This document shows, piece after piece, positions 42,851 to 52,068 of a DNA stretch of 64,000 nt. The first letter of the stretch is position 1. Each line of letters starts with the position of its first letter. The notes under the pieces are model-generated. The model did no database searches, was not told the DNA's origin, and saw nothing but the letters and a program-made list of their open reading frames with translations. This DNA comes from Halomarina halobia (GTDB taxonomy: Archaea > Halobacteriota > Halobacteria > Halobacteriales > Haloarculaceae): assembly GCF_029338575.1 (NCBI RefSeq), contig NZ_CP119992.1, positions 2,232,001 to 2,296,000 of the forward strand, written 5' to 3'. The position numbers were made by a program, and so were the translations under genes.

Positions 42851-44197
42851 TCACCCGTTCTTCGCGACCGCGTCGGCGAGCGACAGCGCGCGCTCCGTCA
42901 GCGCCGCCGCGCCCTCGGCGAGCAGGACCGCCGTCGCCTCGCGACCGACGCCCGCCTCGAAGGCGATCGCGTCGGGCGTCTCCGCCGCCCTGCCCTCGAA
43001 CGCCCTCGCTACGCCCCCCTCGTAACCCGTCTCCCCGCCCGCGACGGCGACCGACCGCCCGAGCGCGTCGAGCGCCGCCCGCACGTCGTCGCCGTACCGG
43101 ACGTTCAGCGCGAACCGGAGCGCCGGGTCGAACTCCCGCGCGGTCAGCAGGACGCGCGCGACGTGCTCGGACGCCCCGAAGCGCGCGCCCCCCGCCGAAC
43201 TGATCCCGCCCGCCGTCCGCCGGACCCGCCCGTCGATCGCGGCGATCTCATCGACCCCCTCGGCGTAGGGGGTCGCCCCGGCGACGTTCGTCCCCACCTC
43301 GGGGACGAGCGCGCGGACGCGCTCGCCCTCCCCGAGGAGATCGCGCGCGATCCCCTCGACCGCGGCCGCCGTGCGCTGCCGGTCGGCGCGCTCGCGCAGC
43401 GCCGCGAGGTGGTGGACCGCCCCCGGCCCTTCGCCGACGGCGTGGTGGTACCGGACGGCCCGCTCCATGAAGTCGGTCGCGCGCCCGACGGCGGCGAAGG
43501 GATCGTCGCCGTGAGCGAGGCGGGTCGCGATCGCGCTCGCAAGCGTGCACCCCGAGCCGTGGGTCGCGTCGGTGTCCACGCGCGGGTGGCGGTACGTCTC
43601 GACCCGGTCGCGGGCGACGAGCACGTCCACCACCTCGTCGCCGGTGTCGAGGTGCCCGCCCTTCACGAGCGCCGCACGCGCGCCGAGGTCGAGCAGCGCC
43701 TCGCCCGCCTCGCGCGCGTCGGCCGCCGTCTCCGGGCGCTCGCCGACGAGCACCTCGACCTCGTCGGCGTTCGGCGTCACCACCGCGGCCTCCGCGATCA
43801 GCGCCTTGTAGGCCTCCTCGGCCGCCTCGGCCAGCAGGCGGTCGCCCGACGCGGCGACCATCACCGGGTCGACCACCAGCGGGAAGTCGAAGTCGGCGGC
43901 GTAGTCGGCGACCGTCCCGACCACCTCCGCGGTGGCGAGCATCCCGGTCTTGGCCGCGCCGATCTCGAAGTCCGAGAGCACGGCGTCGAGCTGCGCCTCG
44001 ACGTGCTCGACGGGCGGGACGTGCACGTCCGTGACCCCCCGCGTGTTCTGTGCCGTCGTGGCCGCGACGACGCTCGTGCCGAACGCGCCGAACGCCTCCG
44101 CCGTCTTCAGGTCTGCCTGGATGCCCGCGCCGCCGCCGGAGTCGCTACCCGCGATGGTGAGCGTCACCGGACGGGTGACTGGTGCTGACTGTCGCAT
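42851..44197 (-). CDS. thiDN: Bifunctional hydroxymethylpyrimidine kinase/thiamine-phosphate synthase ThiDN
   Basis: This encodes 448 residues from [25 protein letters not shown]. The N-terminal ThiD domain (about 10-265) has [29 protein letters not shown] and [13 protein letters not shown], and phosphorylates HMP to HMP-PP. The C-terminal ThiN domain (about 275-445) has [14 protein letters not shown] and [21 protein letters not shown], which in archaea condenses HMP-PP with thiazole phosphate instead of ThiE. The protein is thus two steps of thiamine synthesis. An actual TATA-like CTATAC lies upstream. No riboswitch is apparent. Confidence 0.93.
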   Translation of the reverse strand: MRQSAPVTRPVTLTIAGSDSGGGAGIQADLKTAEAFGAFGTSVVAATTAQNTRGVTDVHVPPVEHVEAQLDAVLSDFEIGAAKTGMLATAEVVGTVADYAADFDFPLVVDPVMVAASGDRLLAEAAEEAYKALIAEAAVVTPNADEVEVLVGERPETAADAREAGEALLDLGARAALVKGGHLDTGDEVVDVLVARDRVETYRHPRVDTDATHGSGCTLASAIATRLAHGDDPFAAVGRATDFMERAVRYHHAVGEGPGAVHHLAALRERADRQRTAAAVEGIARDLLGEGERVRALVPEVGTNVAGATPYAEGVDEIAAIDGRVRRTAGGISSAGGARFGASEHVARVLLTAREFDPALRFALNVRYGDDVRAALDALGRSVAVAGGETGYEGGVARAFEGRAAETPDAIAFEAGVGREATAVLLAEGAAALTERALSLADAVAKNG

Positions 44198-44368
44198 GCG
44201 TCGAGATGGGGTTACCACGTAGGTATAGTGTGCGGTGGTCGCGTTCGGGTCGCTCGAACTCGAAATGAACTTACCGGAGCGAGACGATGTATTAGTCTCC
44301 CCGGTCGACACAAACCCCGTCGATTGTTCGCGTACGGAGCGTCACCTCCTCTCTCACCCCGACGCTAT

Positions 44369-44413
44369 GTTTGGTTGTATCCTAACGCTTATCGTGTTTG
44401 GGTGTATCCTAAC
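44369..44413 (+). promoter_or_regulatory. Direct-repeat operator before the TumE-type module
   Basis: GTTTGGTTGTATCCTAAC at 44369-44386 and GTTTGGGTGTATCCTAAC at 44396-44413 differ by one base and are offset by 27 bases (about 2.6 helical turns). The second ends three bases before the ATG at 44416. This position over the promoter, next to a toxin-antitoxin pair with an HTH partner, suggests autoregulation by the HTH protein. Confidence 0.6.
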
Positions 44414-44415
44414 AT

Positions 44416-44709
44416 ATGCGGATGGGCGAAGACATCTATGTAGTCGAGGATTATCGTATCGCCCACCCTGAGCGTGGGTCCGTCGAGCAGGTCAGCATCA
44501 TCCGCGTACCAAAGTCAGAAAAGTTCCCGGAGGGTATCAAATACCGCCTCCACTACGGATACACGGACGGGGAAGACGATCCGATCATCAGATTCGACAA
44601 CAGCCACGGCGTACACGAGAAACACGTCGGCGACGAGGTCGAACGCATCGACTTCACGGGACTCGCACGACTCTACGATCGCTTTCGGGAGCACCCCCCG
44701 GAGAAGTAG
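44416..44709 (+). CDS. TumE-type toxin
   Basis: This is 97 residues: VVEDYRIAHPERGSVEQVSIIRVPKSEKFPEGIKYRLHYGYTDGEDDPIIRFDNSHGVHEKH is the pattern of the DUF6516/TumE toxin family, small beta-rich proteins whose HxxxH-like region (DNSHGVHEKH) is conserved. In known pairs TumE is neutralised by an HTH partner. The next gene, 51 bases on, encodes that partner. The first ATG at 44416 and the second at 44422 are both possible. Function in this organism is inferred. The direct repeats upstream support regulated expression. Confidence 0.75.
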   Translation: MRMGEDIYVVEDYRIAHPERGSVEQVSIIRVPKSEKFPEGIKYRLHYGYTDGEDDPIIRFDNSHGVHEKHVGDEVERIDFTGLARLYDRFREHPPEK

Positions 44710-44760
44710 CGTCGAATCGCTATCGAAAATCGAAGCCAACTGAAACGAAGCCAACCACCG

Positions 44761-45165
44761 ATGGACGCCACCACCACCCTCACGGTCCGGGTCGAACCGG
44801 TCGAGCAGGCACGTGATCGAATCCGTGCCCGCCTCGAAGCGATCGACCAGGGCGCAGCGCCCGAAGATCGGTCGGTCCTCATCCTCAAGTCCGAGGCCGA
44901 CTTGGCGCGCGTCTTTAGCGAGAAGAACATGGAATTGATTCGGACGATCGCCGAACACGAACCGGCGAGTATGCGCGAAACCGCGCGCCTCGTCGGTCGG
45001 GGCATCGCCGAGGTCAGCGCGAATCTGAACGAGCTGGAGGCGCTCGGCGTGATCCGATTCGAGCAAGACGGCCGGTCGAAGCGCCCGGTGATCTGGTACG
45101 ATGAGATCGACGTCGAGATCCCGCTCCCGACGAAGGACTCGGGGCGGAAGGAAGCGCCGGCATGA
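44761..45165 (+). CDS. HTH antitoxin partner of the TumE-type toxin
   Basis: This is 134 residues. The N-terminal half (TTTLTVRVEPVEQARDRIRARLEAIDQG) is a possible toxin-binding region. The C-terminal half is a winged helix: MELIRTIAEHEPASMRETARLVGRGIAEVSANLNELEALGVIRFEQDGRSKRPVI. Antitoxins of this type bind their own promoter, which fits the repeated sequence before the toxin gene. The tail ends in charged residues (PTKDSGRKEAPA). It closes the two-gene module; the next gene is on the other strand in A/T-rich DNA. Confidence 0.78.
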   Translation: MDATTTLTVRVEPVEQARDRIRARLEAIDQGAAPEDRSVLILKSEADLARVFSEKNMELIRTIAEHEPASMRETARLVGRGIAEVSANLNELEALGVIRFEQDGRSKRPVIWYDEIDVEIPLPTKDSGRKEAPA

Positions 45166-45258
45166 ACACCGGAGGTAGGCGAAGTGCTGGTTTTTGTTGA
45201 AGGGCCTGATCTCAAAGGGAAATAATCGAACGACCGTTAGATCATTAGGTCATATTAG

Positions 45259-45672
45259 CTACCTTTTAAATCCTCTCCGAATGGCGGTCCCGAGCAGAAA
45301 TCCTACCGTTCCTAACGTAAGAGCAGCGAAGAGGGCTATCCCAATTGCGAGTCCAAATGATTTCATCGGTGTGGGCCGGATAAGACCGACGCCCACACCG
45401 CTAAGTGCGGTTCCAAAAACGGGCAGAAAAACAAGCAGCCAGCTGATAAGAAGTCCGTCGTTATAGTATGCCTGGATAGTAGCTAACAGTAATAAGAGCG
45501 CCAATCCACCTCCTATTACGTCTATAGGACTGAGATCGTATGCAGCACTCGAGACACCTTCTATTGCCCAAAATAGGTAGGCAAAAATAAGTAGGGTTAT
45601 TGCTATCACGATACCTCGCCTAGATCTGCCTCGGTTTTCCCCAAAGATTATGGATCTATGAGTTTGATGCAT
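45259..45672 (-). CDS. A/T-rich gene for a four-span membrane protein
   Basis: This is 137 residues. After a charged N-terminus (HQTHRSIIFGENRGRSRRG) there are four hydrophobic stretches: IVIAITLLIFAYLFWAI, GGGLALLLLLATIQ, LLISWLLVFLPVFGTAL and FGLAIGIALFAALTLGTVGFLLG. The tail is basic. It has no family I recognise. The codon use is clearly A/T-richer than the flanking genes, in common with the protease gene after it, which suggests recent acquisition. The two genes are on the same strand, 65 bases apart. Confidence 0.65.
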   Translation of the reverse strand: MHQTHRSIIFGENRGRSRRGIVIAITLLIFAYLFWAIEGVSSAAYDLSPIDVIGGGLALLLLLATIQAYYNDGLLISWLLVFLPVFGTALSGVGVGLIRPTPMKSFGLAIGIALFAALTLGTVGFLLGTAIRRGFKR

Positions 45673-45737
45673 GGTGTTCTCGCCTATTTAATCTCACTTC
45701 GCAAAAATGTTTTGTCGAACCAACGATCATAATGATT

Positions 45738-46871
45738 TCAGTCCCAATGGTAACCGTGGAGGTTATCGATATGGAAACAGCCAGTACCGAAAACGATGTC
45801 CGATTCCGCAGCGACTAGACTGACTGCCCAGTCGTGGCCGTTCCAGTTAGGTTTGTAGACAAGCGCACCACTGTCTCCCTGCTCAATATCGTTGTATGTC
45901 CCCCATTTGACTTGTTTATCTCGATTGTTACAGTTGCTGTCATACACGAGTGCACTTCCGATGCCTTTACACGTGCCTTCCGTATAGCACGTTCTCGCAC
46001 CCTGTTTACTTAGAGTCTCACCCGCTGCCTCAACGTCCCAGATTCCGTCCTCTGACATTTGAGCGGTGACGTATATACTTGTTCCCGCAATGCCGTCCGT
46101 AGGATCCCAACCGTTCAGTGGATTCAAAGCGGCGAAATCGTCCCAGCAATCCCAGTCCTCTGAATCGCCGATAATATCTCCATCAATATAGAGAACGTCT
46201 GGATTACTCCCCCAGAGATGCTCGGCAGTCATAAAATGCCAATGTCCGTTTTTGTACGCCCTTCCACCGAGCGACCCCCACCCATCAGATGTCTCGACTT
46301 GGACTCCCGCCTCGGGCGGATTTGATGGATGTTCATAACAATTCGTTAGCTTGGGTAGTCGATCTATGGTTTGAACCTTTACCTCGATACCGTCGATTCT
46401 AGTTGGTATATCCCCCCGAACCTCATCAAGAGTAGTACCGTCTTGATCCGCTGCTTCTGGCGACAGTTTGACTTCAATTCTCGCGTTCCGACCTCCATAT
46501 CGCCCTGCAGAGAGTGTTGTCTCAATGACACCCGGTGTTCTTAGTAAGTGGCGATTGCGTCGTTCGAATGCTGTCTTCGCTTGCTGTAGATCATAGTACC
46601 AGTCAGCGGGGACCTCTTTTTTGATATCTATAACTTCCCTTGTTCCATCACTCTGTTCGATCAGTTTGGTTCCTTGAACGATAGTGACTTGGTCGGAGGA
46701 GACCGCGCCTACTTCACCCGTTAGCCACACCGATGTACTAGCACCAACACCTGTAGCTGCTAGCGCTCCGAGTACTGATCGTCGGTTTACGCGGTCTTTC
46801 TCTCCTGATTCTGCTTTCGTCTCTAATCCCTGATCTTGTCTTTCCATGACGATTCCATCTCTTTCTACCAT
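45738..46871 (-). CDS. Tat-exported trypsin-like serine protease (A/T-rich, probably acquired)
   Basis: This is 377 residues; M9 (MERQDQGLET) is a possible later start. The Tat signal is VNRRSVLGALAATGVGAS. A propeptide-like region (about 60-185) precedes a chymotrypsin-fold domain. The catalytic triad is readable: TAEH at His218, DDFAAL with Asp244/245 and GDSGA with Ser334. Several cysteines (Cys178, 242, 295, 301, 314, 365) could form disulfides, unusual for haloarchaea and fitting an exported enzyme. The gene has the lowest GC of the window. It is preceded by an A/T-rich, gene-free promoter region at 46872-47128. Confidence 0.82.
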   Translation of the reverse strand: MVERDGIVMERQDQGLETKAESGEKDRVNRRSVLGALAATGVGASTSVWLTGEVGAVSSDQVTIVQGTKLIEQSDGTREVIDIKKEVPADWYYDLQQAKTAFERRNRHLLRTPGVIETTLSAGRYGGRNARIEVKLSPEAADQDGTTLDEVRGDIPTRIDGIEVKVQTIDRLPKLTNCYEHPSNPPEAGVQVETSDGWGSLGGRAYKNGHWHFMTAEHLWGSNPDVLYIDGDIIGDSEDWDCWDDFAALNPLNGWDPTDGIAGTSIYVTAQMSEDGIWDVEAAGETLSKQGARTCYTEGTCKGIGSALVYDSNCNNRDKQVKWGTYNDIEQGDSGALVYKPNWNGHDWAVSLVAAESDIVFGTGCFHIDNLHGYHWD

Positions 46872-47128
46872 CAGTATAATTTTATTTAATCATTAATTAC
46901 ATAATGTATAGGTATATTTAATGGGTCTGGTGTCTCTTATGACCACCACATACTTCTAACCGCCATTGACACTACAGTCGACATAAAATAGTGGATGCCT
47001 CGATACTAACTCGAAAACGAGACACCTGCCGTTGCTCGACTCCCTGTGAACCCCGATACGTACCGAATAGGCGATTGGAGAGTAGAGGTGGTACTAGCTG
47101 CCACGTCGTTCCCGCGATGTGTTAATTC
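46872..47128. other. A/T-rich intergenic region
   Basis: No gene is visible. It holds promoter-like tracts for the protease (TTTATTTAATCATTAATTACATA around 46880-46900, broken here). An 8-base inverted pair GGTGTCTC at 46928-46935 and GAGACACC at about 47019-47026 is present. Its base composition matches the genes before it and ends near 47080, where normal high-GC DNA resumes. Confidence 0.4.
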
Positions 47129-48151
47129 CTACCCCTCCAGTTTCGGCAGGTTCTCCGCGACAGCCGCCCAGTAGGGGTCCGCGCCGGGGTGGTCGGTCGG
47201 CTCGCCGTCCACGACCAGCCCGGAGCCCTCGACCACCCGGCCCGCGTCGGCGGCGGGAACGCCCTCGGCGTCGAGCGCGTCGAGCACGTCGTCCACGCCC
47301 TCCTCGGGCACCGTGAGCAGGAGCGTCCCCTCGCTGATCGATGCCCACGGGTCGATGTCGAAGAACTCGCAGGTCGCCTCCACGCCCGGCAGGACGGGGA
47401 TCGGGTCGCGGTCGAGTTCGATGCCGACGCCCGCGGCGCGCGCGAGCTCGTAGCAGCCGCCGTAGACGCCGCACTCGGTGGCGTCGTGCATCGCGCTGAC
47501 GGGGGCGGCCGCCGCGGCGACCAGTGCGTCCCGCACCGGGGACATGTCGTAGAAGCGCTCCTGGGCGGCCTCGATCTCCCCGTCGGGCACCTCCCCGCGC
47601 ATGAGTTCCTCGAACTGCACGGAGAGCAGGCCCGTCGCCTCCACCCCTGGCCCCTTCGTCACGACGACGCGGTCGCCGACGCGCGCCCCGTCCGGGCGGA
47701 CGAGGTCGTCGTGCTCGCCCACGGCGATGGCCGTCGCGCCGCCGACCATCGGGTAGTTGCACCCCTCGTAGCGGGCGGTGTGGCCGGTGACGACGCTCAC
47801 GCCCAGTTCGCGCGCCTCGGCGTCCATCGTTTCCCAGACGGTGGCGAACTGCTCGTCGGTGATCTCCGGCGGGAGGTTGAAGTCGATGCTCAGGTGCGTC
47901 GGCGCGAGGCCGGAGACCGCCACGTCGCTCACGAGGATGTGGAACGCGAACCACGCCGCCCGCTCGAAGCCGAGCGAGGGCATGACGAACACCGGATCGG
48001 TCGCCATCGCGATCGCCTTCCCACCCACCTCGATGGCCCCGAAGTCCACCCCGTGCTGCGGGGCGAGCAGCACGTCCCCGCGGTCCGCGCCGAGGTGCGG
48101 GTAGATGTACTCGTCGAAGAACTCGCGGTCTACCTTGCCCAGATCTGCCAT
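47129..48151 (-). CDS. AIR synthase-related ATP-dependent protein (HypE/ThiL-like)
   Basis: This encodes 340 residues from MADLGKVDREFFDEYIYPHLG. The PurM-like N-terminal domain (about 40-150) contains the ATP-site loop DPVFVMPSLGFERAAWFAFHILVSDVAVSGLAP; the second domain (about 165-335) has VVTKGPGVEATGLLSVQFEEL and MHDATECGVYGGCYELARA. This subgroup is related to HypE and to selenophosphate synthetase and thiamine-phosphate kinase. Haloarchaeal members are annotated as AIR synthase family with no proven reaction. No hydrogenase genes are nearby, so a HypE role is not supported. Confidence 0.82.
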   Translation of the reverse strand: MADLGKVDREFFDEYIYPHLGADRGDVLLAPQHGVDFGAIEVGGKAIAMATDPVFVMPSLGFERAAWFAFHILVSDVAVSGLAPTHLSIDFNLPPEITDEQFATVWETMDAEARELGVSVVTGHTARYEGCNYPMVGGATAIAVGEHDDLVRPDGARVGDRVVVTKGPGVEATGLLSVQFEELMRGEVPDGEIEAAQERFYDMSPVRDALVAAAAAPVSAMHDATECGVYGGCYELARAAGVGIELDRDPIPVLPGVEATCEFFDIDPWASISEGTLLLTVPEEGVDDVLDALDAEGVPAADAGRVVEGSGLVVDGEPTDHPGADPYWAAVAENLPKLEG

Positions 48152-48242
48152 ACCGGGTGGTAACACTGGATGGTCCTTAGCTGATGCGTTCGAGCCGATT
48201 CGCGCGCGAGGCGCGACAGCCCCGTCCGACTCGATCCATCGT

Positions 48243-49775
48243 TCACGCGACGAACCGGCGCGCGAGGCGCTTGAGCGGCCCGAGGTCGACGCCGAAGCGC
48301 TCCTCGAAGCTCAGCACGAGCATCACCTCCTCCTGCTCGACGCCGAACCGGAGGACGACGAGCAGGTAGGCGAGGAGGAAGCCGGCGTACAGCGCGACGA
48401 ACTGCGAGAGCGTCGGATCGAGCGCCGACACGAGGGCGTAGTGGCCGGCGACGAGCGCGACCGAGACGGCCCCCGAGCGCACGAGCGTCGGGCTGAACGG
48501 GTGAGCCCCCATCTCGCGGTAGAGCTGGTAGGAGTAGAGCAGGTTCAGGAGGACGTACGACACCGCCGTGGCGGCCGCCGCCCCGAGGTAGGAGTACCGG
48601 GGGATGAGCACGAGGTTCAGCCCGACGTTGAGCGCCGCGATGAACGTGTTGTCGAGCATGATGAGCCGCGTGCGGCCGACCGAGGTGAGCGCGCTCGAGT
48701 TCGGCCCGGCGATGGCGTGCGTGAAGAAGGCGATCGTGAGCACGGACAGCGCGAGCGCGCCGGCGACGTACTCCGGGCCGAACGTGAGCAGGATGGCGCG
48801 ACGGGGGTACAGCGAGAGCAGCGCGAACAGCGGCAGCGACAGGACGAAGATCCACTTCGCGACGACCTGGTAGAGCCGCCGGGTCTCCTCGTACTGGCCC
48901 TCGCCGTGGAGCTCCGAGACGACCGGCATGAAGATGAAGCTGAACGACGCGAGCATCACCGTGAGGAGTTCGGCGATCGGGTAGACGGTGTTGTAGATGC
49001 CGACCGCGCCGCTCGTCGACAGCGCCCCGAGCATGAACGTGTCGATGTCCGACAGGACGAGCGTCATCGTCGTGGAGACGACGAGCGGCGCGGAGAAGGC
49101 GAGCAACTCCCGGTGCATCGACACCGCCCGGACGCCCCGTTCGAACAGCGGCGTTCGGGTGGCGAGGAAGTACACCCCCACCGCCCCGGCGACGGCGTAC
49201 GAGAGGACGTACGCCCAGGCGATGCCGACGCCGCGGAACCCGAGCGCGAGCACGAGGAGGATGCCCGCGAACCGGGCGACCGGGTTGACGATGTTCCTGA
49301 TGAGCACCTTGGGGAGCGACCGCTGGAGCCCCTGGACGCCGCCGATGGTGAGCTTCATCAGCGCCGCGAGCGGGATCGCCAGCCCGAACACCCGGAGGAC
49401 GGGCTCGGTCGACGGGTCGTGAAACAGGTCCGTCGCGATGACGGGCGCGGCGAGCGACACTCCGATCCCGACCACGATCGAGAGCGGGACGGCGAGCTGG
49501 AACGCGGAGACGAGAACGCCGCGTCGCTCCTCGGCCGTCTTCGACCGGGGGAGGTACCGCCCGACGCCGACGTCGAGGCCGAGCAGGACGAGCGTCGAGG
49601 CGATCGTCGTCGTCGTGATGCCGAGCGAGACCACCCCGTAGTCGACGGGCCCGAGGACGCGGGCGATGACGAGCTTCGCCAGAAACGAGATCCCGAGTTC
49701 GAGAAAGAGCCCGAGAAAGAGCACGGTTCCGCCCTTGAAGAGGGTGCGTACGACGGATTTCGAGTCGGTCGGCAC
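48243..49775 (-). CDS. Oligosaccharide flippase (Wzx/MVF superfamily)
   Basis: This is about 510 residues from a GTG codon at 49775 (VPTDSKSVVRTLFKGGTVLFL); an upstream ATG at 49853 gives 26 more residues that are less like a family start. There are about twelve to fourteen hydrophobic spans, starting LFLGLFLELGISFLAKLVIARVLGPVDYGVVSLG, the typical MATE/Wzx opening. Members move lipid-linked oligosaccharides across the membrane for glycoprotein or polysaccharide assembly. It is divergent from a glycosyltransferase gene at 49937, and the cluster continues to 54134. Confidence 0.88.
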   Translation of the reverse strand: MPTDSKSVVRTLFKGGTVLFLGLFLELGISFLAKLVIARVLGPVDYGVVSLGITTTTIASTLVLLGLDVGVGRYLPRSKTAEERRGVLVSAFQLAVPLSIVVGIGVSLAAPVIATDLFHDPSTEPVLRVFGLAIPLAALMKLTIGGVQGLQRSLPKVLIRNIVNPVARFAGILLVLALGFRGVGIAWAYVLSYAVAGAVGVYFLATRTPLFERGVRAVSMHRELLAFSAPLVVSTTMTLVLSDIDTFMLGALSTSGAVGIYNTVYPIAELLTVMLASFSFIFMPVVSELHGEGQYEETRRLYQVVAKWIFVLSLPLFALLSLYPRRAILLTFGPEYVAGALALSVLTIAFFTHAIAGPNSSALTSVGRTRLIMLDNTFIAALNVGLNLVLIPRYSYLGAAAATAVSYVLLNLLYSYQLYREMGAHPFSPTLVRSGAVSVALVAGHYALVSALDPTLSQFVALYAGFLLAYLLVVLRFGVEQEEVMLVLSFEERFGVDLGPLKRLARRFVA

Positions 49776-49936
49776 AGACGCCCATTGTCGGCACTCATTG
49801 GTAGCGGTTGTGGCTTGTGTCGAGCCGGGCGAGTTATGCCGACCCCGCGTCATCACCGTCCCATGCGTCGTCGCTCGTCCCCGCACGCTCGGACCGTCCC
49901 GTTCGCAGATCGCCCCCGCCCGCGCCGTCGGTGACG

Positions 49937-50944
49937 ATGCCGCGCGTCGCGCTCCTCCACGCCCGCCCCGACTTCGCGACGGCGCTCGCGACGACCGTCG
50001 AGCGCGTCCGCCCCGAGTTCGAGGTCGACGTCTACACCGATTCGGCGTCGGTTCCCGCACGCGTCGCCCGGTTGCTCCGCCGCCGCTACGACCTCGTCCA
50101 GGCGGACGAACTCGTCGGCAACGGCGTCCTCGCGGCGCTCCTCTCGGAGCGACGGGGGGTCCCGCTGGTCGCCGCCGTCCGCGGGTGGGCCGACTACACC
50201 AACGACCACGGGCAGTACTCCCTCCCGAAGGCGTGGTGGCTCGCGCGCCGCGCGCAGTGGGTCCTCGACCGGGCCGACGCCGCCGTCTTCGTCAGCGAGG
50301 TCTGCCGGGAGATGATGCGACGCCGGTACCGGTTCGACGAGGGGTGCGTCATCGACCGGCCGTTCGACCTCGAACCGTTCCGCCGCGCGGCCGCCGCCCG
50401 CTCCCGCGACGACGACGAGTTCCGCCTCCTGACGGTGACCAACCTGCGGTACGAGGAGAAGGCCCGCGGCGTTCGGACCGTCCTCCGCGGGATCGAACCC
50501 CTGTTCGACGCCCACGAGGAACTCCGCTTCGCGGTCGCCGGCGCCGGCCGCGCGTTCGACTCGCTCGCCTCGTTCGTCGAGGCCTACCCGCACGCGGATC
50601 GGGTCGACCTGCTCGGGTTCCGTTCTGACGTCCCCTCGCTCCTCGCGAACGCCGACCTGTTCGTCTACGTCAGCTTCCTCGACTCCCTGGCGATGACCGT
50701 CCTCGAGGCGCAGGCGGCGGGCCTCCCCGTCGTCTGCGGCGGGACGATGGGCGTCCCGGAGGCCGCCGGCGCCGCGGGCTACCTCTGCCCCCCGACGCCG
50801 GCCGGCGTCGAGCACGCCGTCGGCGAACTCCTCCGCGACCCGGCCCGCCGCCGCGAGGTCGCGGCCGCGAGCGAGTCGCGGATGGCTGACTACGACGAGC
50901 GGGCCGCGACCGCCTACGTCGACCTGTGGGCGTCGCTCCTGTGA
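49937..50944 (+). CDS. Glycosyltransferase family 4
   Basis: This encodes 335 residues from MPRVALLHARPDFATALATTV. GT-B fold features are visible: N-terminal Rossmann half with WADYTNDHGQYSLPKAWWLARRAQWVLDRADAAVFVSE, linker LLTVTNLRYEEKARGV, and a nucleotide-sugar half with VDLLGFRSDVPSLLANADLFVYVSFLDSLAMTVLEAQAAGLPVVCGGTMGVPE. The E-x7-E pattern of GT4 is met by LEAQAAGLP...PE. It adds a sugar to a surface glycan; donor and acceptor are unknown. It overlaps no neighbour; the next gene starts 63 bases downstream. Confidence 0.88.
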   Translation: MPRVALLHARPDFATALATTVERVRPEFEVDVYTDSASVPARVARLLRRRYDLVQADELVGNGVLAALLSERRGVPLVAAVRGWADYTNDHGQYSLPKAWWLARRAQWVLDRADAAVFVSEVCREMMRRRYRFDEGCVIDRPFDLEPFRRAAAARSRDDDEFRLLTVTNLRYEEKARGVRTVLRGIEPLFDAHEELRFAVAGAGRAFDSLASFVEAYPHADRVDLLGFRSDVPSLLANADLFVYVSFLDSLAMTVLEAQAAGLPVVCGGTMGVPEAAGAAGYLCPPTPAGVEHAVGELLRDPARRREVAAASESRMADYDERAATAYVDLWASLL

Positions 50945-51007
50945 ACCGGTCCCACGGGGCGCGTCGGCCGTGGTCGTTATATCGTCGCCTCGCACACGAT
51001 CTATCAC

Positions 51008-51985
51008 ATGGTCATCCAACGCGCAGTTTCGGACGTCGAACGCGCAGCCTCCTACGCCTACTCCGAGATCCGGCGCAACGGGGACGACGTCGACTGGTGG
51101 GCGAACCGCATCCAGGCGCGCATTAACGCGCCGATCCGGCGCGCGCTTCGGCCGGACGACTCCTTCGACGTGGTGGGTGCGGACTGGGACACGCTGGTCG
51201 TCCTCGACGCGTGCCGGTACGACCTCTTCGAGGAGACCGTCGACACCACCGCCTACGACTCCTACGAGCGGGTCGCGAGCCCCGGCAGCGCGACCAGCGA
51301 GTGGACCAAGCGGGCGTTCACCGACACGGCCCCCCACGGCGACATCGTCTACGTGACGGGCAACCCGACCACCTCGCGCCACGCGCCGGACGTCTTCCAC
51401 CGCCTCGAGGAGGTGTGGCACGACGCCTACGATCCGAAACTGGGGAGCATCCCCGCGGACGCGGTGACGGAGGCGGCGATCGAGGCGCACGAGGCGTACC
51501 CCGACAAGCGGATCGTCGTCCACTACATGCAGCCCCACTACCCCTTCGTCCGCGACCCCGACCTCCAGTTCACCAACTGGGGCGGGACCGACCTGATCCA
51601 GAACGAGAACGCGGACGACCGCGCCCGCGACGTCTGGCAGGCGCTCCGCTACGGCTACGTCTCCTACGACGAGGTGTGGGCGGGCTACCGCCGCAACCTC
51701 GAGTACGCGCTCGAACACGTCGAACCGCTCCTCGACGCGATCGAGGGGCGCGTCGCGATCACCTCCGACCACGGCAACCTGCTCGGGGAGCGCAGCTCCC
51801 CGATCCCGGTCCGCCTGTACGGCCACCCGGTCGGCTGTCGGCACCCCGACCTCGTCACCGTCCCGTGGGCCGTCCGGACGATCGGCGAGCGGCGGGCCGT
51901 CCGCGTCGGCTCCGTCGAGTCCGAGACCGACGCCGACCCGGAGACCGTCTCCGACCGGCTCCAGGCGCTCGGCTACGTCGAGTGA
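51008..51985 (+). CDS. Alkaline phosphatase/sulfatase-fold haloarchaeal protein
   Basis: This is 325 residues. The core contains TLVVLDACRYDLFEE (near 63-77), typical of the alkaline-phosphatase superfamily first metal strand, though the nucleophile Ser/Thr that follows in true sulfatases is not obvious. HYMQPHYPFVRDPD (near 170) and TSDHGNLLGE (near 260) supply the remaining metal ligands. Haloarchaeal members sit in glycan clusters and may transfer or remove phosphate or sulfate groups. Whether this one is active is uncertain. It follows the glycosyltransferase gene on the same strand. Confidence 0.75.
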   Translation: MVIQRAVSDVERAASYAYSEIRRNGDDVDWWANRIQARINAPIRRALRPDDSFDVVGADWDTLVVLDACRYDLFEETVDTTAYDSYERVASPGSATSEWTKRAFTDTAPHGDIVYVTGNPTTSRHAPDVFHRLEEVWHDAYDPKLGSIPADAVTEAAIEAHEAYPDKRIVVHYMQPHYPFVRDPDLQFTNWGGTDLIQNENADDRARDVWQALRYGYVSYDEVWAGYRRNLEYALEHVEPLLDAIEGRVAITSDHGNLLGERSSPIPVRLYGHPVGCRHPDLVTVPWAVRTIGERRAVRVGSVESETDADPETVSDRLQALGYVE

Positions 51986-52037
51986 TACTTCGGACGTAGC
52001 TTCGTGAAGCGACTCGCCACCCCTGGCGAGATTCTTT
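51972..52037 (+). terminator. Tandem hairpins downstream of the phosphatase-fold gene
   Basis: GCTACGTC (51972-51979) pairs exactly with GACGTAGC (51993-52000), with the stop codon in the loop. CTCGCCA (52013-52019) and TGGCGAG (52024-52030) form a second hairpin with loop CCCC, followed by ATTCTTTAG. These sit between convergent genes, where a terminator is expected. Haloarchaeal termination mostly uses T-tracts, so this is tentative. Confidence 0.45.
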
Positions 52038-52068
52038 AGGGGCTTCCGTCCGACAGTCCGCGTCCACG

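Noticed and set aside
44198..44368. TPP riboswitch before thiDN
   Set aside because: The leader is short and has no TPP-aptamer-like conserved blocks; a TATA box lies close to the start.
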